64,000 bases of DNA, taken from the NCBI RefSeq assembly GCF_030272615.1, contig NC_081406.1:245575218-245639217 (forward strand), in the 5' to 3' direction. Below the pieces are notes generated by a model. It was not told the DNA's origin and did not search any database. It saw only the letters and a program-made list of their open reading frames with translations. Below, one piece after another: positions 35,127 to 45,576 of the stretch. The translations under genes and the position numbers were made by a program. How positions within the stretch are numbered: position 1 is the first letter of the stretch; each line of letters begins with the position of its first letter. The DNA is from Cryptomeria japonica (lineage: Eukaryota > Streptophyta > Pinopsida > Cupressales > Cupressaceae).

Positions 35127-36472
35127 TGTTGGATACTGTTGCTGCTAGGATATGTTGTTGTCATTGATGTAAACATATTCCTGTGTCTTGGTGTTGTTGA
35201 GAGTTGTTTGGTGTTCCAGTGATTGCATTGGGCTTATACAAATGGTTTATTTGTTTGGGATGCTAGCTGAATACTTAATTCCTTATTGGTTTCAGTGATC
35301 CGAAAGATTGCTTGATCACATTATTTGATCCAACTTGTAGTTCAGTCTTTTTGTGCAGTGGTTGGCAGAGTTTGGTGTTTGATCCAGTGAGCTCTGATAT
35401 GATCATATCTTTGGTTGCGAATTTGGGAAGACATTTTTGATGTTCATGTGTATCCTCAGTTCAAATGGTTCATGATTTGGTGCTCCACAAGTTATATTTC
35501 TAGTTCGAATTGTTGTTGTTGGGTGTTCCTGTGAGTTAGTGTATTGATTGATGAAGATTTGGATAAGTGGTGTTGGTGCAGCTATTGCAGATGGTTCTAA
35601 TGTGCTTGTTGGTGTTTCTTGATCATGTCCTATTTGTTTTGGTGGTCTGCATTGATCCTTGTGCGTGTTTTTGGTGATTTTGTTGATCCGGTGATATTCT
35701 TCGTGTTATGCGGTATTCTTGGTGGTGTAGCGTGTTGCAGTTGATCTCGGCGAGATTTCCAGTGGTGATGCATGTTTGGAGATTTGATTTAGGTCCATGC
35801 TATGTCATGTATATCATTATATTGGTCTGGTGGTTCACATATGTATTGTGTGATGTAATTTTGTAGTTAAGGTTTGAGGGTTTGGCCGACCTTGTAATCA
35901 AGGTTGATGAATTGTATAAATAGGTGGTATAGTCATGTAATTTTGGTATCAATATTGTGTCTGCATAATCAAAGAGTTGTGTATGTGTGCATAAGAGAAT
36001 TTATCCTTCAGTGTGGTGAATTGAGCAGAGATTGTTGTAGAGCAGACAAATGTGCTTAACCAGAACTGTCATCAGGCATTGGTAGATGCTATAGTTGTGG
36101 TTCATGTAATCTAGATTGTAGTCCGAATCTTATTGTAAGGTAGTGAGCCTTCTCTGAGGGTTGGAGCCTTCTGGGTCATCTTATTTTGAGCAGTGAGCTC
36201 TAGGCAATGTGCCTGAATGCATGTGTATTCCCCATTGTAATATTTTCACATACTACTACAGAGTATCATCTTACTGTGGTAGGTACCCACAGTGGTTTTT
36301 TCCTTAACCACATTTTCCACATCAAAATCTTGGTGTTATGTGTGTTGGTGCTATTGTGTTTATCTTTATTTTTGCTGCAATTGTTTAGATATGAAATTGT
36401 GCTTAATTTTATTAATCCGGTGAAAGTTGTTTCACCCCCCCTCTTAGTTCTCCTTCTTGGTTGTTGCTAACA
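35127..36472 (+). repeat. 3' LTR of the 33-kb copia element
   Basis: 1,346 bp, matching the 5' LTR along its whole length with scattered substitutions and a short insertion near 36150-36190. TATAAATAGG recurs near 35915. Confidence 0.85.
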
Positions 36473-36522
36473 ATAGATCCTACATAGTAGTCAAATTCCT
36501 TCACTATGGTAAAATGTGTTTG

Positions 36523-36890
36523 AAGGTGTGCACCCTTGGTCTCCTTGTTTTGTGCAACACAATGCTTGGGTTTGCAACATGGCTTAATCACCTCTCGTGG
36601 ATTCATTATATATCATAGTTGTATTGGGCATTAATAGATCGATATTTTGGTGCAACTATAAGCATGTTTTTAACAAGTGGTATCAAAGCCTAGGTCACGA
36701 GTTCAAACCCCTTGCTTGTGCTGGGGGGTTGTTGCAAGGTGTACTCCCTTGGTCTCCTTGTGATGTGTAGTGCAATGCTCAGGTTTGCGACATGGCTTAA
36801 TTGCCTCTCATGGATTCATTAAATCTCGAGGTTGTATTGGACATTAACAGGTCAATCTTTTGGTGCAACGACAACCGTGTTTCTAATAAT
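36523..36890. repeat. ~213-bp degenerate tandem duplication with PBS-like motif
   Basis: 'cccttggtctccttg' occurs at 36533 and 36746, followed in both arms by 'atggcttaat', 'tggattcatta' and 'ttttggtgcaac'. Between them lies TGGTATCAAAGCC near 36673, close to an initiator-Met primer-binding site, preceded by AACA. The block may be two LTR ends with a leader between them. Confidence 0.6.
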
Positions 36891-38484
36891 TATTGTACAT
36901 ATGAGTCTTTGTTGTCATTGATATCAAACCTATTGTTGTGGTCTGAGATGTCAAGTCTACTTGTTCTAGTTGACTTATTAGTGGTCCAGTTATTAGTTTA
37001 GTTTGGTTGTCGGTGATACTGGTCCAGAAGTGTTTTGATGCAAAAGTATATGGTTTGACAATGTATTCTAGTTAAGTCCTTAATATTGGTTGTATCTAGT
37101 CATTGGTCCAGATGCCTATCAATCAGTAATATGATGCAAAGCTATATGCAGATTCTTGTGAAGAATGATGTGTTTTTTAGGAATAGGTGGACATTTTATG
37201 TTACCTATCTATAAGCTTTCTGGATGGCTAATGTTGATAATATGTTGTGTTGTTGAAAGATTAATGTCTTTTGTTTGGTCAGAAAACTATGTTACTATAT
37301 GTGGTGACTATTTTGGTGAATAGTATCTTTGTCTGGAAATATATGGATGTACTGGATATGTATCAGATGGCTATGTGGATTGAAGTACAATGATTATGGT
37401 AGACTGATCTTAGTTTCTCAGTTGAACAAATGTTTCTCTATGAGTGTTATTTATGTTTGTGATCAGTGTGGTGCAGCCTCAAGATTTTGCAAAGGAATGC
37501 ATTGCATTCCTTGTCTTGCTATTGCTTTAAGGTTGTTCTAGATCATTGGATATTGTTCCTAGCACGTCATGATTTTTTTGTGGTGGATCGCATATTTTAT
37601 TTTTGGGTTTGTATTAAAATATTTTGGGTAAAGTAGATTGGTATGAATCATCTTGTGAGTTTTGGTCTGTGTGGTTGTGTGTAGAACCTTTATCAGAATA
37701 ATTGGAAGGCATGCCAGCTTGGTGTGAATCTTCACACGTCTTCTTTGCCTTTAGCATTCAATATTTTGGGTCAATGATGAATATACACACTACATCTTTA
37801 AGTCGACCTAATTGAGATTAATGATGATCTAGTGGATATATAAAGATAGATTAATTGAGATATTTATATATAGATTACATAGACAAAATACGATAAGTGA
37901 ATTTATGAGATATGAAGTGAATTAGGATGTGAATGTGATGCAAGTTTTATGTGATATAGAGGTCAGGATATGTTACAGAGCAGAGATGCAAGATGAATTA
38001 GATGAGTATTAAGTTGTGAACTGTTATTTGCATGTTGGTAGATGCTCTATATTAGGACATATGTTTTGTATCTTTCCCTAAATCTAAATGATCTTTAGTT
38101 TTGTAAGTCTCTCTTTTGTATCTTTCCCTAAGGTTGTGTGACTTAGCCTACATGTATGGAGTAGTGAGATTCCTAGTCTCTCTAGTTGTGTAAGTCTCTC
38201 TTTTGTATCTTTCCTTGAATCTACATGTATGGAGTAGTGAGATCCCTACCATTGTAAACACTTATTATATATATATTGTAAGTTTGATTCTCACCTTGGT
38301 TTTTCCCAGTTTGGGTTTTCCATGTGAAAATCTTGGTGTTCTTTTGTGGATGCATTTGTTGTTTTAGTTATTTACTCTCTTGCACATGTGATGAATGGTT
38401 GATGTGGAATAAATGTTTTAATCTAATCAATTTTTAGTATATGTTGATTCACCCCCCCTTCTCAACATCCGATAGTGTTTCACG
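36891..38484 (+). mobile_element. Diverged copia-type LTR-like segment
   Basis: The start ('ttgttgtcattgatatcaa' near 36910) and the end ('ggttttccatgtgaaaatcttggtgtt', then 'ttgattcaccccccctt', near 38300-38460) mirror the 33-kb element's LTR. The middle differs. A TATATAAAG run near 37840 could be its TATA box. The edges are approximate. Confidence 0.5.
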
Positions 38485-38504
38485 AGATTGGGTTGCCATC
38501 AATG

Positions 38505-39390
38505 ACAAAGAGGGAGATTGTTGGTCTACTTGTCATTGATGTCAACAACATAGATCCTACATAGTTGTCAACTTCCCTCTCTATATTAAAATGTTTATAT
38601 TAACAAAGAGGCAGACTTCACTTGAATTAATGTAGCCATTTATTGAAAGAGAATAATTAATAATGTTATGTGAGTTGGCCTATCTTGGCTAGGAGAATCC
38701 GCATATAAAGGAATCATTTTTAGATTTTTTTTTAAATTTCTATATAATTTTCAAGAAGTTCGACCCATGGATAGTGTCGTGTTCTAGAAGGAATAAGAAA
38801 AAGTAAAAATATAATTAAAAAACTACTATTTGACCTGATTGAAGAGGCATAACTCTTAGCGTGAAAGGGCACATTGGATGGTATAAATATAGGTTGTTTT
38901 GAGATCATTAAAGCATCCATTCATTACATATCTCTCAAGTTAAGAGTAGACGTAAAGAACACATTTGGAGTAGACACAAAGAGCAGATTTAGAGAAGACA
39001 TAAAGAGTAGGTTTGGCATAGACGCAAAGAGCAGATTTGGAGCAAACATAAAGAGCATATCTAAAAAGGAAAATCAGACCTGCAAGCTAGCAGACTTATG
39101 AAGTTAATTCTACCTTATCTAGAGGAAAAAAGCATGCAAGTTGTGTTAGAATTATTTGACAAGATTATAAAAGACTTGGTGTAAATTAATTGTGAAGGAA
39201 AATATCAGATTTATGAGTATAATATAGAAAATTACTTAGCTCTTGAAAGGATCTAAAGCAGATCCATCAACGACATTATTATCCTACATTTCAAAAGGTT
39301 GAAGCCTTTTATTTGGTGAGATCTAAGGTTAGAGCCTCTTATTCAAGAGATTGGATTGTCTTGCTGAGTTGGAGATTAGTGGAGGGGAAT
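38505..39390 (+). mobile_element. Polypurine tract plus partial copia-type LTR
   Basis: GACAAAGAGGGAGAT abuts TGTTGGTCTACTTGTCATTG at 38519, a PPT-LTR junction like that at 35127. A TATA box (TATAAATATAGG near 38881) and a leader with 24-bp repeats follow. The sequence runs into a TA repeat near 39390. No matching second LTR was found, so this is a fragment. Confidence 0.5.
38948..39066 (+). repeat. Five 24-bp tandem repeats
   Basis: Units at 38948, 38972, 38996, 39020 and 39044 have an exact 24-base period with consensus AGACnnAAAGAGCAGATTTG. The period is a multiple of three, so an open frame runs through it with an 8-residue repeat (xDxKSRFG). The TATA box about 65 bases upstream suggests it is transcribed leader sequence. 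Confidence 0.9.
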
Positions 39391-39798
39391 GGTATATATA
39401 TATATATATATATACACACACAAAAAATAAAAATAAAAAAATTTGTCTCGTTACTAACATCGTTAATTATTCCTCTATATTAATTAAATAATTTTAATTA
39501 TGTAATTAATTTAATTTTGTTCATCTACACTAATATTCATCTTTTTCATCACAAACTAATTATTTAATTTCCATCTAAATCATTTAATCAATCAACTCCC
39601 CTTAATATTAATTAAATAATGTTATCATTTAATTAATCTCAATTATTTATTTCAATTAAATGATTTTTATTGTTTAATTAAATTCAATTTCTATTTTCCC
39701 ATAATTAAATAATTTCTTTAAATTATTTAACTATCTAATTACGTTCGAGTCCAAATTAAATAAATTTCTTAAATTTATTTAATTTAACCAAATTCCCT
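39391..39798. other. TA repeat and AT-rich DNA, no gene
   Basis: A (TA)n/(CA)n tract at about 39391-39421 is followed by TTAATTAAAT-rich DNA with the texture of a plant gypsy LTR. No coding region is seen. Confidence 0.5.
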
Positions 39799-39924
39799 CC
39801 AAATCCAAATTTATTTAATTTCTCATTAATTTCCATTTCATTTGGCATTTTCCAAAATCCAAATCCAAATTTATTTAATTTCTCATTAATTTCCATTTCA
39901 TTTGGCATTTTCCAAAATCCAAAT
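39799..39924. repeat. Two-copy 60-bp tandem repeat
   Basis: Copies at 39799 and 39859 are almost identical, each holding 'tttatttaatttctcatt' and 'catttggcattttcc'. It is a recent duplication inside AT-rich LTR-like DNA. Confidence 0.9.
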
Positions 39925-40022
39925 TCAAATCAAATGACTTTTCATTCTAATTTCCTACATCACATGTCAAATTTCTATCTACCATTGAATTTGAGTCTAA
40001 CTCCCAATCACCTTTTTTTGAG

Positions 40023-40148
40023 TGATCAATCAATTTAGCTAATTGATCAATCAAGTCAGTTAACTATTCAATCAAGTTCCCTAACTAGTCAATCAAATCA
40101 GTTAACTTCTCAATCAATCCAGTTGATCTCTCAATCAGATCTAGTCAA
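40023..40148. repeat. Six 21-bp tandem repeats
   Basis: Units start at 40023, 40044, 40065, 40086, 40107 and 40128 with consensus TnnTCAATCAAnTCAGTTAAC. The period is exact although the units have diverged. A TATA-like 'tctataaattcgg' lies about 100 bases downstream, so it may be part of an LTR promoter. Confidence 0.85.
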
Positions 40149-40539
40149 GATGAGTAATTCTCTCTCACCAACTTCTCACATGGAGTCTCAACCATTGATC
40201 AATTCAGTTCTCAAATGAATCTCAACCATCCAAACAATCCTTCCAAAATCTATAAATTCGGCATCAATCCTTCTTTTCTAGCAACCACTTCCTTCGAATT
40301 CTTGTGTCATTATATTGTAGGTTTTCATAGTGCAACTTTGAGAGCCAACATTTTGCAAGAAGTAGAAGAATAATAGAAGCATCACATTTGGATTCAACAT
40401 GGGGATTTCAGATGTTTTGTTTTATTTTACACTGTTGAATCAATTAGATAAGGTTTTATTGGTGTTACATTCAAAATTTAATTAATTAGATTGGGTTTAG
40501 TGGTTACCTGTTTAAATCTAGTTAAGAATGATGAATTTC

Positions 40540-40540
<1 letters not shown>

Positions 40541-40606
<66 letters not shown>

Positions 40607-40742
40607 ATGTATACGTATCTTTGTGTGTGTGTGTGTGTGTACATACACACACACATACATATATATGTATGTATGTATGTATATGTACACACACACATAC
40701 ATATATATGTATGTATGTATGTATATGTACACACACACACAT
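40541..40742. repeat. Compound microsatellite
   Basis: (TC)n is followed by (AC)n, (TG)n, and then two copies of a ~48-bp block of ACACACATACATATATATG plus (TATG)n. Open frames here are repeat artefacts. Confidence 0.9.
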
Positions 40743-40793
40743 ATCACCTTAAGATCTTAGAAGTTTATAAATTTGGACCTCTAATACCATGTA

Positions 40794-41056
40794 GGAGTTG
40801 ATAGTGACCTCACACACCCTAGGATCACCTACAAAACAAACATAACCTCCACAAGATAGTATGGCATGAGAATAAATCGCTTGATTAGGGATGCAATAAT
40901 ATACAATGATCAATAATGGATCAATGATAATTCATCCCTTATTATGATACAAATGTACAAGAGGCCAGGATTTTATAAGCAAGGTGAGAGATATGATTAG
41001 GCAAGATCATGACAAGTGTCTTAATCTTATGACACAAGACAACAAATATTAAATGA
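40794..41056 (-). mobile_element. Partial LTR (minus) interrupted by the gypsy insertion
   Basis: On the minus strand the boundary at 40794 reads CTCCTACA followed by TGGTATTAGAGG, a primer-binding-site-like sequence. An LTR therefore seems to extend rightwards and be split at 41056 by the gypsy element. Its other part would begin at 47772, but its outer end is not found. Confidence 0.4.
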
Positions 41057-42045
41057 TGTAATAACCCACCTTAATTAACCCAACAAAATTGACCATTCTT
41101 TTTTTTTGTTTAATTTAATCATTGTGTTTGATTCAATTGCATACTTTGGGCATCCATCCATTTGGATTAGGCATTCATCCATCCGGGATGAGCATCTAAC
41201 CATATGGGTTAGGCATCGGTCCATACGGGACATAAGATTTCATCTATCCAATACGGGATAGGCATCTACCCATATGGGGTAGGCATCGGTCCATACAGGA
41301 CATAAGATTTCATCTATCCAATATGGGATAGGCATCTACCCATACGGGGTAGGCATCTATCCAATTGGGATAGGAGGTGCTCTGGCCAGAGACTTAGTCT
41401 CATCGGGACCATTCGGGTCCTGAGCCACTCACTAAGTACTACACTCTTCTAACAGAAGTGCATTGAGGTCGCTGTCCTTAGGAGTAATTAAATAACATAA
41501 TACAAGCTTGAATTCCGCCTTAGAATTTGGCTTAAAGCCTCGAGAAGTCAAGCGAATCCACATGGGATTCCTTCCGAGTATGCATTGAATTACTTTTTCC
41601 AATTTAATTATCTTATCTTTCAAAATAGGATTCTTACTCATTCTTTCTTTTACCAAGCCTAGACCCCACCCACGAACGCCTGAGTACGAGGGACAACTCC
41701 GTCCCAAGACTGCCTACATACCTGCTTTGGCACGGGATCAAGGCGTAAAGTATGTAGTTCTATTTTATATTCTATGGTTTGATGTAAACTGATTAGACTT
41801 AGTGGGGGAGTTACATGCAAGGTGATGGAGAATCCTCTAGAAGCTTCTTATTCTTCCTACAACATGTGTCATAATTGGATGTGGAAATTAAATAAATAAA
41901 AATAATGTATATTTTCCATGTGTATGTGTGTGTGTTATTATTTTTCATTCTTTTTGTAACATTTACTCAATCATTTAAATAGCTTATCCAAAGATAAAAT
42001 AAAATTGTGATTTAAATCCAAAAGTGATAAAGGAGGGTTGTGACA
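41057..42045 (-). repeat. 3' LTR of the gypsy element
   Basis: 989 bp, TGTAATAACCC...GGTTGTGACA when read on plus. It contains the hairpin array at 41156-41420. Confidence 0.95.
41156..41420. repeat. Array of about 11 short palindromes (hairpins) in the 3' LTR
   Basis: Consecutive units separated mostly by GGCAT each form a 4-6-bp stem around a 4-6-base loop of ATACG type. They include TCATCC/GGATGA (41175), CTAACC/GGTTAG (41196), GTCC/GGAC (41219 and 41289), CTATCC/GGATAG (41244, 41314 and 41357), CTACCC/GGGTAG (41266 and 41336) and GGACC/GGTCC (41406). A perfect palindrome CTCTGGCCAGAG lies near 41381. Stem sequences change between units but both arms change together. Confidence 0.85.
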
Positions 42046-42060
42046 TCCTCCCCACCTTAA
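42046..42060 (-). promoter_or_regulatory. Polypurine tract of the gypsy element
   Basis: Minus strand TTAAGGTGGGGAGGA lies immediately before the 3' LTR, the expected site of plus-strand priming. Confidence 0.8.
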
Positions 42061-45000
42061 TTTGTGCATCGTCCCGATGCACTTAATGAACGCATCCAAA
42101 AGAGTCTATAGTTCATGATTAAAACAAAAAAAGGAAACAACTGTTGCATATCCTTAGTATCCTCCCACGTGGCATTCCTTTCATCATACTGGTTCCATTG
42201 TACTTTGCATTGATCAACCTCTCTGTTGCGTAACTGGCACTGGTGCCTCTCCGAGATTTTGAATGGCTCTATCATTAATCCTCCCATTTCCTGGACCTGT
42301 AAGGCATCCCAATTCAAAATGTGTTTCTCATTAGGTACATACTTTTTAAGAAGAGATACATGGAAGACATCATGGATTCGACTCAATTGGGGAGGTAAGG
42401 CCAACCGGTATGCAATTGGATTAATCCTTCCCAATATTTCAAAGGGTCCAACATAACGAGGTGCAAGCTTAGTCTTTTTCCCAAATCTTATGGAACTCTT
42501 GTGTGGCCTAACCCTTAGAAAGACTTTCTCTCCCACCTCAAACTCCCTTGGTGTTCTATTTTTGTCTGCATAACTTTTCTGCCTATCTGAGGCTTCCTTC
42601 AATCTTTGCCTGATTTCCTTAGTTTTCCTCTCCATCTCTTTCAACATATCTGGTCCAACAATCACTCTATCTTCAAGACTATCCCAACTCAAAGGTGTTC
42701 GACATGGTCTACCATACAATGCTTCGAAAGGTGCCATTCCCAAAGATGTTTGATATGCATTATTGTAAGCAAACTCCACCAGAGGTAGGTACTCTTCCCA
42801 TTTCTTCTGTTGGTCCATGCAATACATGCGAAGTAGGTCTTCCATAATCTGATTTGTCCTTTCTGTCTGACCGTCGATTTCAGGATGGTATGTAGTGCTA
42901 AAATTTAGTTGAGTTCCTAGAGCTGATTGAAGAGTGGTCCAAAACCTTGAAGTGAATCTAGCATCTCTATCTGATATGATTTTCTCTGGTATTCTATGCA
43001 GCCTAAATATTTCTTTAACAAAGCGCCTAGCCAAGGTAGGTGCATCATCTGTCAGATTCCCTGGTATAAAGTGTGCCACCTTAGTGAGTTTGTCAATTAC
43101 CACCATTATTGCATCATGCCTAAAAGGTGACATGGGCAACCCTTGCACAAAATCCATGCTAATAACTTGCCACTTGTGTTGAGGTACATCATGTAACTGT
43201 AACAATCCAACTGGATGTCTATGTTCTGCCTTTACTCCTTGACACTCCAAACATTTATCCACATACTTGACTATGTCATTCTTCATCCCTTGCCAAAAGT
43301 ATAACTTCTTTAGATCTGTGTAAAGTTTGTTAACTCCTGGGTGCCCTGAATAAGGGGCATTGTGAGCCTCCGACAATACTACTTCCCTTAAGTCTCCTGA
43401 ATTAGGAATATAGATTCTATTATTGTATCTAAACAACCCATCTTCATCTAATGTATACCCTCCAATCTTAGGATCGGTTGGATCGTGTTCTAATGTCAAT
43501 TTGACTTGCTCATACCATGGGTCGTGACCTTGCTCATCCATCACTTGCCTTTTGAAAGAAGTTTTGAATGTTGCTATAGTCATCAAGTGTCTCCTCCTAC
43601 TTAAGGCATCTGCCACCCTATTTTCCTTCCCCTTAATATATTCAATTTCAAAATCATATTCAATTAGAAACTCTAACCACCTTCTTTGTCTGGCATTTAA
43701 GTGGGGTTGGGTAAAGATGTACTTTAGTCCTTGGTTATTTGATTTTAACTCAAAGGGCTTCCCTAGTAAGAAGTGTCTCCATTTTTGTAGGGCATGCACA
43801 ATTGTTGCCAACTCTAAGTCGTGGGGTGCATAATTGACTTCATGAGTCTTTAGCTTTTTGGATTCGTAAGCAACTACCCCTTCATCTTGGACAAGTACTC
43901 CTCCTAAACCTTCAATAGAAGCATTAGTTACGACTGTGAAGTGTCCATTCGGATTTGGTACCTTTAGAATGGGTGCTGAAGTTAGTTTCCCTTTCAAAAT
44001 TTGGAATGCCTTATCACTTTGTTCTGTCCACACAAACCTTTTACCCTTCCTTTGTAATGAGGTGATGGGGTTTGCTATCTTAGAGAATCCTTCCACAAAC
44101 CTCCTATAGTAACCTGCTAGCCCCATAAAGCTTCTTACCTCTGAAACGTTTTTAGGGATTGGCCATTCTACTATTGCCTTTATCTTATCTGGATCAACTG
44201 CTATTCCTTCCTTTGATATTATATGCCCAAGGTAGTGAATCTTTTCCTCAAAGAAGGCACATTTTGACAATTTTCCATATAACTTATGTTCTCTCAACCT
44301 TTGCAAAACAATTTGTAGGTGTACTAAATGTTCCTTCTCATTCCTAGAGTAAATCAATATGTCATCCAGAAATACCAAAACAAATTTATCCAAGTAATCA
44401 TGGAGGATACTATTCATTAGGTTCATAAATGCAGCTGGGGCGTTGGTTACACCAAAAGGAACTACTGTGAATTCATAATGCCCGTATCTAGTCCTGAAAG
44501 CTGTTTTCGGAATGTCTTCCTCCTTAATTCTAAGTTGATGGTACCCTGACCGGAGGTCTATCTTTGAGAAAACTGCTGCTCCTTTCATTTGGTCAAAAAG
44601 ATCCTCTATGCGAGGTAAGGGATACCTATTCTTTATGGTGACTTTGTTCAACATCCTATAGTTGATGCATAGCCTTAAGGTTCCATCCTTCTTCTTAACA
44701 AACAAAACTGGCGCTCCCCATGGTGATACACTTGGCCTTATTAATCCTTCAGCTAAGAGTTCCTCTAATTTCATTTTGAGCTCTTGCAATTCAGTTGTGT
44801 TCATTTGGTAAGGTGCCCTTGATACTGGTTCCGCTCCTTGTAGCACTTCGATAGAAAAGTCAAACTTCCTCTTAGGGGGTAAGCCGGGTAATTCTTCTGG
44901 AAAAACATCATTGAATTCTTTTAAGAAAGGGGTATTTTCAAAGGTTGGTGTATTTTCCTCTTTTCCTTCATCAATTTCAACCATATAGATTAGGCCTCCT

Positions 45001-45194
45001 CTTCTTCTTTCCTTCTTTAATTGCATGGCTGATATGGTTTCTATATTAATGGGTTTAAACTTTCCTCGGATTTTGACCATTTTTCCCCCATCATCCAAAC
45101 ATTCAACAACTTTGTTATAGCAATCTACATTAGCTTGATGGTCAGTTAACCAACTCATTCCAATAATTACATCATATAATCCTAGGGGTGCCAC
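42057..45194 (-). CDS. Gypsy pol: protease end, RT, RNase H, integrase, chromodomain-like
   Basis: An uninterrupted 1,045-codon frame. The first codon is GTG because the true N-terminus (protease) lies upstream in another frame. Residues 1-25 are the end of the protease ([10 protein letters not shown]). The RT spans about 130-300, with [16 protein letters not shown] and the active box FLDD (275-278), where YLDD or YMDD is usual. RNase H spans about 415-535. Two expected catalytic aspartates are Asn (N424 in VVTNAS and N486 in KSNNQ), while E461 and D529 remain. The integrase has its HHCC finger (Cx2C near 660) and the D-D-E core ([25 protein letters not shown]). The C-terminus near 985-1025 resembles a chromodomain ([14 protein letters not shown]). 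The open length suggests recent activity of the family, but this copy's RNase H is probably dead. Confidence 0.93.
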   Translation of the reverse strand: MAPLGLYDVIIGMSWLTDHQANVDCYNKVVECLDDGGKMVKIRGKFKPINIETISAMQLKKERRRGGLIYMVEIDEGKEENTPTFENTPFLKEFNDVFPEELPGLPPKRKFDFSIEVLQGAEPVSRAPYQMNTTELQELKMKLEELLAEGLIRPSVSPWGAPVLFVKKKDGTLRLCINYRMLNKVTIKNRYPLPRIEDLFDQMKGAAVFSKIDLRSGYHQLRIKEEDIPKTAFRTRYGHYEFTVVPFGVTNAPAAFMNLMNSILHDYLDKFVLVFLDDILIYSRNEKEHLVHLQIVLQRLREHKLYGKLSKCAFFEEKIHYLGHIISKEGIAVDPDKIKAIVEWPIPKNVSEVRSFMGLAGYYRRFVEGFSKIANPITSLQRKGKRFVWTEQSDKAFQILKGKLTSAPILKVPNPNGHFTVVTNASIEGLGGVLVQDEGVVAYESKKLKTHEVNYAPHDLELATIVHALQKWRHFLLGKPFELKSNNQGLKYIFTQPHLNARQRRWLEFLIEYDFEIEYIKGKENRVADALSRRRHLMTIATFKTSFKRQVMDEQGHDPWYEQVKLTLEHDPTDPKIGGYTLDEDGLFRYNNRIYIPNSGDLREVVLSEAHNAPYSGHPGVNKLYTDLKKLYFWQGMKNDIVKYVDKCLECQGVKAEHRHPVGLLQLHDVPQHKWQVISMDFVQGLPMSPFRHDAIMVVIDKLTKVAHFIPGNLTDDAPTLARRFVKEIFRLHRIPEKIISDRDARFTSRFWTTLQSALGTQLNFSTTYHPEIDGQTERTNQIMEDLLRMYCMDQQKKWEEYLPLVEFAYNNAYQTSLGMAPFEALYGRPCRTPLSWDSLEDRVIVGPDMLKEMERKTKEIRQRLKEASDRQKSYADKNRTPREFEVGEKVFLRVRPHKSSIRFGKKTKLAPRYVGPFEILGRINPIAYRLALPPQLSRIHDVFHVSLLKKYVPNEKHILNWDALQVQEMGGLMIEPFKISERHQCQLRNREVDQCKVQWNQYDERNATWEDTKDMQQLFPFFVLIMNYRLFWMRSLSASGRCTN

Positions 45195-45206
45195 ATAGAG
45201 ATCTAC

Positions 45207-45486
45207 CCTTGTTTCAAAATGATGACTTCATTTGATTAACTTTTAATGCATATTTGCTTACTAATTCGGGTGAGATGAAACATTTAGATGATCCAGTGTC
45301 AATTAGAATTGAAATTGGTTGTTCAAATAGTGTACCTGAAGTTTCCACGGGAACATTCTGGTATCTTCCTCTTCGGTTCCTAACTGCTTCATGAATCCTT
45401 TGTTGGGGCCCTTGTTGGGGTTGATTGGCCCTAATATGTCCTTGCATTTTGGGACATTCTCTAGCAAAATGGTTTCCCCCACACAT
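45207..45486 (-). pseudogene. Gypsy gag end and protease segment
   Basis: In the gag frame after its stop, a CCHC zinc knuckle (CGGNHFAREC) near 45450-45490 is followed by a Gln/Arg-rich linker and the aspartic protease motif LIDTGSSKCFIS near 45300. The frame then ends at a TGA near 45210, just before the pol frame opens. The net frame change between this piece and pol makes a continuous protease unlikely. Confidence 0.85.
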
Positions 45487-45576
45487 GAAGCATCCACCTG
45501 GAGGACCCCTCCTGCCTTGATTCCTAGGAGGATCATTCCTTGTTTCATTGGCCCTGGGTGGATAAGTTATCCTGTT

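Larger units (their letters stand above)
33084..36472 (+). mobile_element. Internally deleted Ty1/copia element with both LTRs
   Basis: The LTRs at 33084-34401 and 35127-36472 start TGTTGGATAC and end TTGCTAACA or TGATGCTAACA. The 725-bp interior keeps only the end of copia RNase H and a polypurine tract. Flanks are ATATA (left) and ATAGA (right), a possible target duplication with one change. The usual primer-binding site after the 5' LTR is replaced by a TA run, so the element cannot move by itself. LTRs differ at many sites, so insertion is not recent. Confidence 0.85.

Noticed and set aside
36665-36700. tRNA-like or SINE head (GGTCACGAGTTCAAACCCC)
   Set aside because: The B-box-like block is preceded by a PBS-like TGGTATCAAAGCC and an LTR-like AACA end, so a retrotransposon leader is more likely. 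No target duplication was found.
40478-40801. His/Thr and Cys/Val repeat peptides
   Set aside because: These are products of the TC/AC/TG compound microsatellite.
41156-41420. CRISPR array
   Set aside because: Units are palindromes with changing sequence and no spacers of constant length, they lie inside LTRs of a plant retrotransposon, and no cas genes exist here.
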